From Dipteronia dyeriana (taxonomy: Eukaryota; Streptophyta; Magnoliopsida; Sapindales; Sapindaceae), in assembly GCA_032871835.1 (NCBI GenBank), contig CM065301.1:35720405-35784404 (forward strand): a DNA stretch of 64,000 nt, in the 5' to 3' direction. The notes beneath the pieces were generated by a model. It was not told the DNA's origin. It made no database searches and saw only the letters and a program-made list of their open reading frames with translations. Both the position numbers and the translations under genes were made by a program. The stretch's first letter is position 1, and the number at the start of each line of letters is the position of its first letter. Shown here piece after piece: positions 59,246 through 64,000 of this stretch.

Positions 59246-60025
59246 ATGAATGTTTTATTTATTTCAATAATAATGTCTTCTGTATTAATTCAAATTCTCA
59301 CAAACGACAAACTAACTGGTAATAACTACACTAAGTGGAAACTTAATGTTAATGCAATTTTGGTCACCAAAGACCTCAAGTTTGTGCTTACCGAGGAATG
59401 TCTTCCAACTCCTGTTGCCAATGCCATACGAACTGTTCGTGAGACAAACGAGCAATGGGTCTCATCTGATGAGAAGGCCTGAACATATTTGTTGGCTTCT
59501 ATGATAGACGTACTTGTCACTAAGCGTGAAGCAATGACTTCAGCATTCGAAATCATGGAGTCATTGCAAGTTATGTTCGGGCAACCCTCCGAGCAAAAGC
59601 GACACGAAACCATTCGTTCTGCTATGCTCGCTCGGATGAAGGAAGGTACGTCAGTTCGGGAACATGTCCTGAGCATGATGTCATACTTCAACACGGCAGA
59701 AGTCAATGGCTGGGCCATTGATGAACCCAGTCAAGTAAGCATCATACTGACGACTCTTTCGAAGAGTTTCGATCAGTTTAAGAGCAACTATGGGATGAAC
59801 AAGTTAAGATTCAATCTCACACAGTTGCTCAATAAGCTTACTACATTTGAGTCCTTGACTACGGGCTGCAAGGGCAAGATCGGTGAGACAAATGTAACCA
59901 AACCATCTTCCTACTCTAATAATAAGAAGAGAAAGATGTCTACTGGGAAAGCGAAGGGTAAGCCCAAAGCAAGAAGAAGTCTAAGAAAACTAAATATGAT
60001 TTACTTGTTCTTGAGTCGTGTTTAG
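59246..60025 (+). pseudogene. copia B gag, zinc knuckle deleted
   Basis: ATG at 59246, then LTGNNYTKWKLNVNAILV. A stop at about 59480 separates this from a second open piece (59489-60025) with AFEIMESLQVMFGQPSEQKR, RMKEGTSVREHVLSMMSYF and FDQFKSNYGMNKLRFNL. After KAKGKPK the sequence jumps directly to the segment before protease (KYDLLVLESCLVEDD, out of frame). The CCHC knuckle that copia A has at this place is therefore missing. Confidence 0.85.
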
Positions 60026-60400
60026 TAGAAGATGATTCTTCACCCTGGATAGTTGATTCGGGGGCCACTAACCATGTTTATTCTTCTTTACAATGGACTG
60101 ATTCTTGGACACAACTAGAGAAGCAAGCCTTCTCAATGCGTGTGGGGTCAGGGGATGTCGTGTCGGCACGAGCAGTGGGCGTAATTAGATTACATTTTTG
60201 TAATAATTATATATTGTTAGACAATGTATTTTATATTCCTGGATTTGCACGGAATTTAATTTCTGTTTCTAAGTTGTTCGAACAAAAATATTCTGTTTCT
60301 TTTAATAATAAGTTTGTTATTATTGGAAAGAATGGTCTGAATATTTGTTCAGGAATTAATTAAAACAATTTGTATATGTTAAGACCGTTAATACATACTA
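60026..60400 (+). pseudogene. copia B protease
   Basis: SPWIVDSGATNHV near 60040 keeps the D-S-G active site. FARNLISVSKLFEQKY (near 60240) and an open piece at 60136-60363 follow, ending at a stop after CSGIN. Confidence 0.8.
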
Positions 60401-61180
60401 CAATGCTAACACCGAAATGTTTATGGTTGCAAAACCAAAAACTAAACGACATAAGATTTCTCCAGATAATGACACGTATCACTGGCATCTAAGGCTTGGT
60501 TATATCAACCTTGACCGGATAGACAGACTAGTAAAAAGAGGACTTTTAAGTGAGTTAAAGGTTGACACCTTACCTGTCTAAGAATCTTGTTTGGAAGGTA
60601 AGATGACTAAGAGACCTTTTACTAAAAAAAGGCTTAGAGATAAAGAACCGCTAAAGCTTATACATACAGACGTCTGCGAACCGATGAATGTTAAAGCTAG
60701 GGGTGGTTATGAGTATTATGTCACCTTTATAGATGACTACTCAAGATACAGATACGTCTACCTAATACAATAAAAGTCGGAAACATTTGAAATGTTCAAA
60801 GAATTTTGAACTGAAGTTGAGAATCAATTAGGTAGGACTATCATGTCACTGGGATCGGATCGTGGAGGTGAGTATCTTGACCAAGAGTTTGAAGACTTTA
60901 TGGTCGAGCATGGGATAGTTTCCCAACTCACAGCTCCCTGTACACCTCAGCAAAATGGTGTAGCGGAGAGGAGAAATAGAACCCTAATGGAAATGGTGAG
61001 ATCTATGATTAGTTTCTCATAATTACCAAATTCCTTCTGGGGATATGCGTTACAAAGAGCGACATACAATTTGAATGTGGTGCCATCCAATTCTGTTCCT
61101 AATACTCCCTAAAAGTTATGGAATGGTCGTAATGCTAGTTTGCGATATTTCTACATATAGGGGTATCCAGTACACGTACT
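60401..61180 (+). pseudogene. copia B integrase
   Basis: HLRLGYINLDRIDRL (near 60483) has the usual H altered to Y in LGH. IHTDVCEPMNVKARGG (near 60660), FIDDYSRYRYVYL, GSDRGGEYLDQEFEDF (near 60850) and QNGVAERRNRTLMEMVRSMI (near 60955) follow. All three acidic catalytic positions are recognisable. Stops at about 60580, 60771, 60808, 61020 and 61111 inactivate it. This uninterrupted QNGVAERRNR shows where copia A was split. Confidence 0.85.
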
Positions 61181-62703
61181 GAAGAACAGAACTAGAAAGC
61201 TAGACTCCAAGTCTGTGGTCTGCCTATTTGTAGGATACTCCAATGAGACCAGAAGTGGACACTTATATAGTCCCGAAGATAACAAAGTATTTGTATCGAC
61301 AAATGTAACGTTTCTTGGGGACAGTTATATTAGTGACCATAAACCTCATTCTAAGATTGTATTGAAAAAGTTGGAGCCTGGTGAGACTAGTGCTTCATCA
61401 ACAAGAGTTGTTGATCCATAAACATCTGAGAGTCAGATGGTTCCTGATCAGGATAAACTACCACCTAGACGTAGTGAGAGGGTTGTGAGACAACATGAAT
61501 CCTATTTAGGTATAGGTGAGGGACAAAGTGTTGTCTCTGCTGATAGTGTTGATGATCCATTGACATTTAAGAATGCAATGGAAGATCATGTTAAAGAGGA
61601 ATGGCTTAAAGCCATGAATCTCGAGATGGAGTCCATGTACTCTAACTCAGTCTGGGATCTTATAGACTTACCGGATGGGGTAAAACTCATTAGGTGTAAG
61701 TGGATCTACAAGAGAGCTAGAAGAGTATACGGGAAGGTAGAGACCTTCAAGGCAAGGCTAGTGGCCAAGGGTTATACCCAGAAAGAGGGGGTCGATTATG
61801 AAGAGTCTTTCTCGCTAGTAACCATGTTTAAGTCTACTAGGATTCTTTTATCCATTGCTGCCTATTTCGATTACGAAATTTGGCAAATCGATGTCAAGAT
61901 TGCATTCTTGAATGACAATCTTGATGAGAGCATCTATATGATACAACTAGAGGGAATCGTGTCTCCAGATCAAGAGCAAAAGGTTTGCAAGCTGCAAAGG
62001 TCCATCTATGGGCTTAAGCAAATATCTAGATCTTGGAACATCAGGTTTGATGATGTGATCAAAACCTATGGCTTTGAGCAGAATGTAGATGAGCCTTGTA
62101 TCTATAAGCGCATCAATGATAAGAAAGTAGTTTTCTTAGTTCTATACGTAGATGATATCCTACTCATTGGGAATGATGTGGAAGTGTTGTCTTATGTAAA
62201 GGGCTGGCTAGCTAGCCAATTCCAAATGAAAGATTTGGGAGAGGCGAGTTATGTTCTTGGGATCCAACTTATAAGAGATCGTAAGAACAAACTCCTAGCA
62301 CTGTCTCAGGCTTCATATATCGATAAGATTCTTGTGCGATTTTTGATGCAAAACTCTAAGAAAGGTAATTTACCTTCTAGTCATGGAGTTAACTTGTCTA
62401 AGGAAAAGTGTCCTAAGACACCTCAAGAAGTTGAGGATATGAGACGTGTACCCTATGCATCAGCAGTAGGTAGTCTCATGTATGCTACGTTATGCACGAG
62501 ACCAGACATCTGCTATGCAGTGAGAGTAGTTAGTAGATACCAGTTCAACCCAGGATTGGATCATTAGGTTGCTATCAAGACAATTCTCAAGTATCTTCGG
62601 AGAAAGAGAGACTATATGCTTGTGTATTCCGGGCAGGATTTGATCCCGTTAGGATACACGGATTCTGATTTTCAGTCAAACAGAGATTCTAGAAAATCCA
62701 CGT
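61181..62703 (+). pseudogene. copia B reverse transcriptase and start of RNase H
   Basis: An open stretch at 61215-61421, then 376 codons at 61437-62567. Segments include RRSERVVRQHESYLGIGEGQ, KWIYKRARRVYGKVETFKAR, then QIDVKIAFLN (first catalytic Asp, near 61886). CKLQRSIYGLKQISRSWNIR and LYVDDILLIGND (near 62140) follow, so the YVDD box is intact. After a stop at 62565, RNase H begins (YTDSDFQSNRDSRKSTSG) and ends abruptly at the deletion junction at about 62704. Confidence 0.9.
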
Positions 62704-64000
62704 CTGGAAGGTTTGTACACAATAGTGGAATCTACTCCTTCTTATGAGAAGTAGATGGTAGTTCCCTTAAGGGTTGATTCGGGGCTTGAAAAATATGAGC
62801 ACTCTCTCAATTCCGTAAGGAAAAAAGATTTATTGTCCATTAGAAAATCAACGGTACTTAAAAGATATATGTAATTAGAGGGGTATAACGGACATTATGA
62901 CCCACTTCTAATTATGAACTATTGTGGATGATCACACCATATGTAATAGCTATATCGATGGACACCGAGTTGTATCGGTCTGTGTAAAAGCATCTACAGT
63001 TGAGAGAGTGTAGCTTCGGGTTTTTAGTGGAATAACACCAGAGTTAATAATCAAGGAATATTAATTAAAGAGTTTAATTAATGATTCCGATGATTATTGA
63101 AGCTCAAAATACTGTGGGTCCATTAGGTCCCATTGCTAGCCCGATCGATTTAAGTAACAAAGGTCACGGTAAATTAATTGGATTGTCCAATTAATTGTGT
63201 TACAAAAGTGACACGTATATATACAGAAATTAATTGAATAATGAGATTATTTAATTAATGAATGTTAATAGTTAGAGTAATTAAATAATTAGATTATTTA
63301 ATTGTATTGATAATTATGAATTATTAATTAACTATTAATTGGAGTGTGTTAGTTGATATATGGATTTAGGAAAAGATAAAATAATATGATTATTTTATTT
63401 TACTAAATCATTTATCTAAGTATTTGAATTTAAGTTTAAATTTATAATACTTATTATCACTTTTAATATATTAGATATATTTGAAAAGAATAATTAAAAG
63501 ATATATATCAATTATAACACAAGAGATTGCATAGGATGCAAATTGGTGTGTGCACATATATAAGTGTTTGTATAGGATACAAACAAGGATATATATATAT
63601 ATATAAAATAAATAAAAATGTTGACTTTTATAAAAAAATCAAACGCAACAAAAGTTGTATATATATATATATATTAAACGCACGACCAGTTGCACAACTG
63701 GTGATAGGTAAAAAAAACAAAAAAAAAAAGTCAAGTCCTTGCTCTGTTCTAGAAAAAGTGTGCATGAGTCGTGAGATATAAATATGTATTAGATATATAT
63801 TATGATTTTAAGGATTGAACCACATCGGTAAATATATGTTTTGCATGAGATGCAATTTATGTGTACGTGAAAGCAATACACCAAATTAAGAAGAAAGAGT
63901 TTCTTCAAGTATTTCTCTACATCCTCCGTTCAAGTTCCTGAGACCGTAAAGCGCCCACAAGCAATTACCAATCCCAGGAGATAGAGAGGAAGATCAAGTA
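62704..64000 (+). repeat. 3' LTR of copia B, 5'-deleted, cut by window end
   Basis: From GTTTGTACACAATAGTGG onward it matches the copia A LTR (reverse complement of about 46517 downward). From 63500 it matches the 5' LTR piece at 56931. The polypurine tract and the beginning of the LTR are missing. The window ends before the LTR does. Confidence 0.88.

Larger units (their letters stand above)
56931..64000 (+). mobile_element. Ty1/copia retrotransposon, truncated (copia B)
   Basis: A relative of copia A in opposite orientation. It keeps 774 bp of the 5' LTR, then the primer-binding site, leader, gag-protease-integrase-RT in plus orientation, and part of the 3' LTR, which runs off the window. 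The two LTR pieces match each other (for example 56931-57425 against 63500-64000) and match copia A. Stops are frequent, but the RT segment is open for 376 codons. Confidence 0.9.

Noticed and set aside
1..64000. CRISPR arrays, prokaryotic operons, rRNA or tRNA genes
   Set aside because: None found. Repeats are dispersed transposable elements or microsatellites, without regular spacers, and all coding signals are eukaryotic plant types.

Overview
The window looks like gene-poor, AT-rich chromosomal DNA of a flowering plant, probably a eudicot. I see one intact host protein gene in 64 kb. Almost everything else recognisable is transposable-element (TE) sequence of plant types: Ty1/copia and Ty3/gypsy LTR elements, hAT, CACTA, FAR1/MULE-like, tRNA-derived SINE-like repeats and a LINE remnant. 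I could not identify the species.

Layout. 1-250: LINE reverse-transcriptase tail, minus strand. 386-1548: two small hAT-type elements. 1843-1956: three G-boxes. 4046-5101: single-exon F-box/kelch gene of the KMD/KFB type, with a TATA box about 90 bp upstream. 5590-6345: two tRNA-derived SINE-like repeats. 6377-7183: hAT element. 7251-11379: Ac-like hAT element with a ruined transposase that is itself split by a MITE. 11546-14200: non-autonomous CACTA element holding a 1.5-kb LTR-like insertion, which in turn holds a 600-bp hAT MITE. 15490-26076: decayed Ty3/gypsy element (gypsy 1) lacking most of pol, split by a 1.7-kb hAT element with a perfect 8-bp target duplication. 29480-34310: minus-strand FAR1-related (FRS)/MULE transposase gene, broken by an hAT element and by a 1.7-kb LTR-like element.

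34470-56930 holds a second gypsy element (gypsy 2) with Tat-type features: two RNase H domains and a minus-strand reading region behind integrase. Its 5' LTR is split by a complete 12.6-kb minus-strand copia element (copia A, 34502-47096, TSD ATTAT). Copia A's integrase is split by a 2.8-kb LTR-like insert, which contains another hAT MITE. 56931-64000 is a plus-strand relative of copia A (copia B), with a truncated 5' LTR, no zinc knuckle, and a deletion running from RNase H into the 3' LTR. It leaves the window inside that LTR.

How the parts relate. No element here looks able to move by itself: all transposase and polyprotein reading frames carry stops, frameshifts or lost catalytic residues. 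The nesting gives a relative order of insertions. The host gene should act on its own as an SCF E3-ligase substrate adaptor. I found no tRNA or rRNA genes, CRISPR array or coherent new multi-gene system. The most unusual material is the pair of antisense reading regions in the gypsy elements, the density of hAT elements with recognisable 8-bp target duplications, and a few precise deletion scars.
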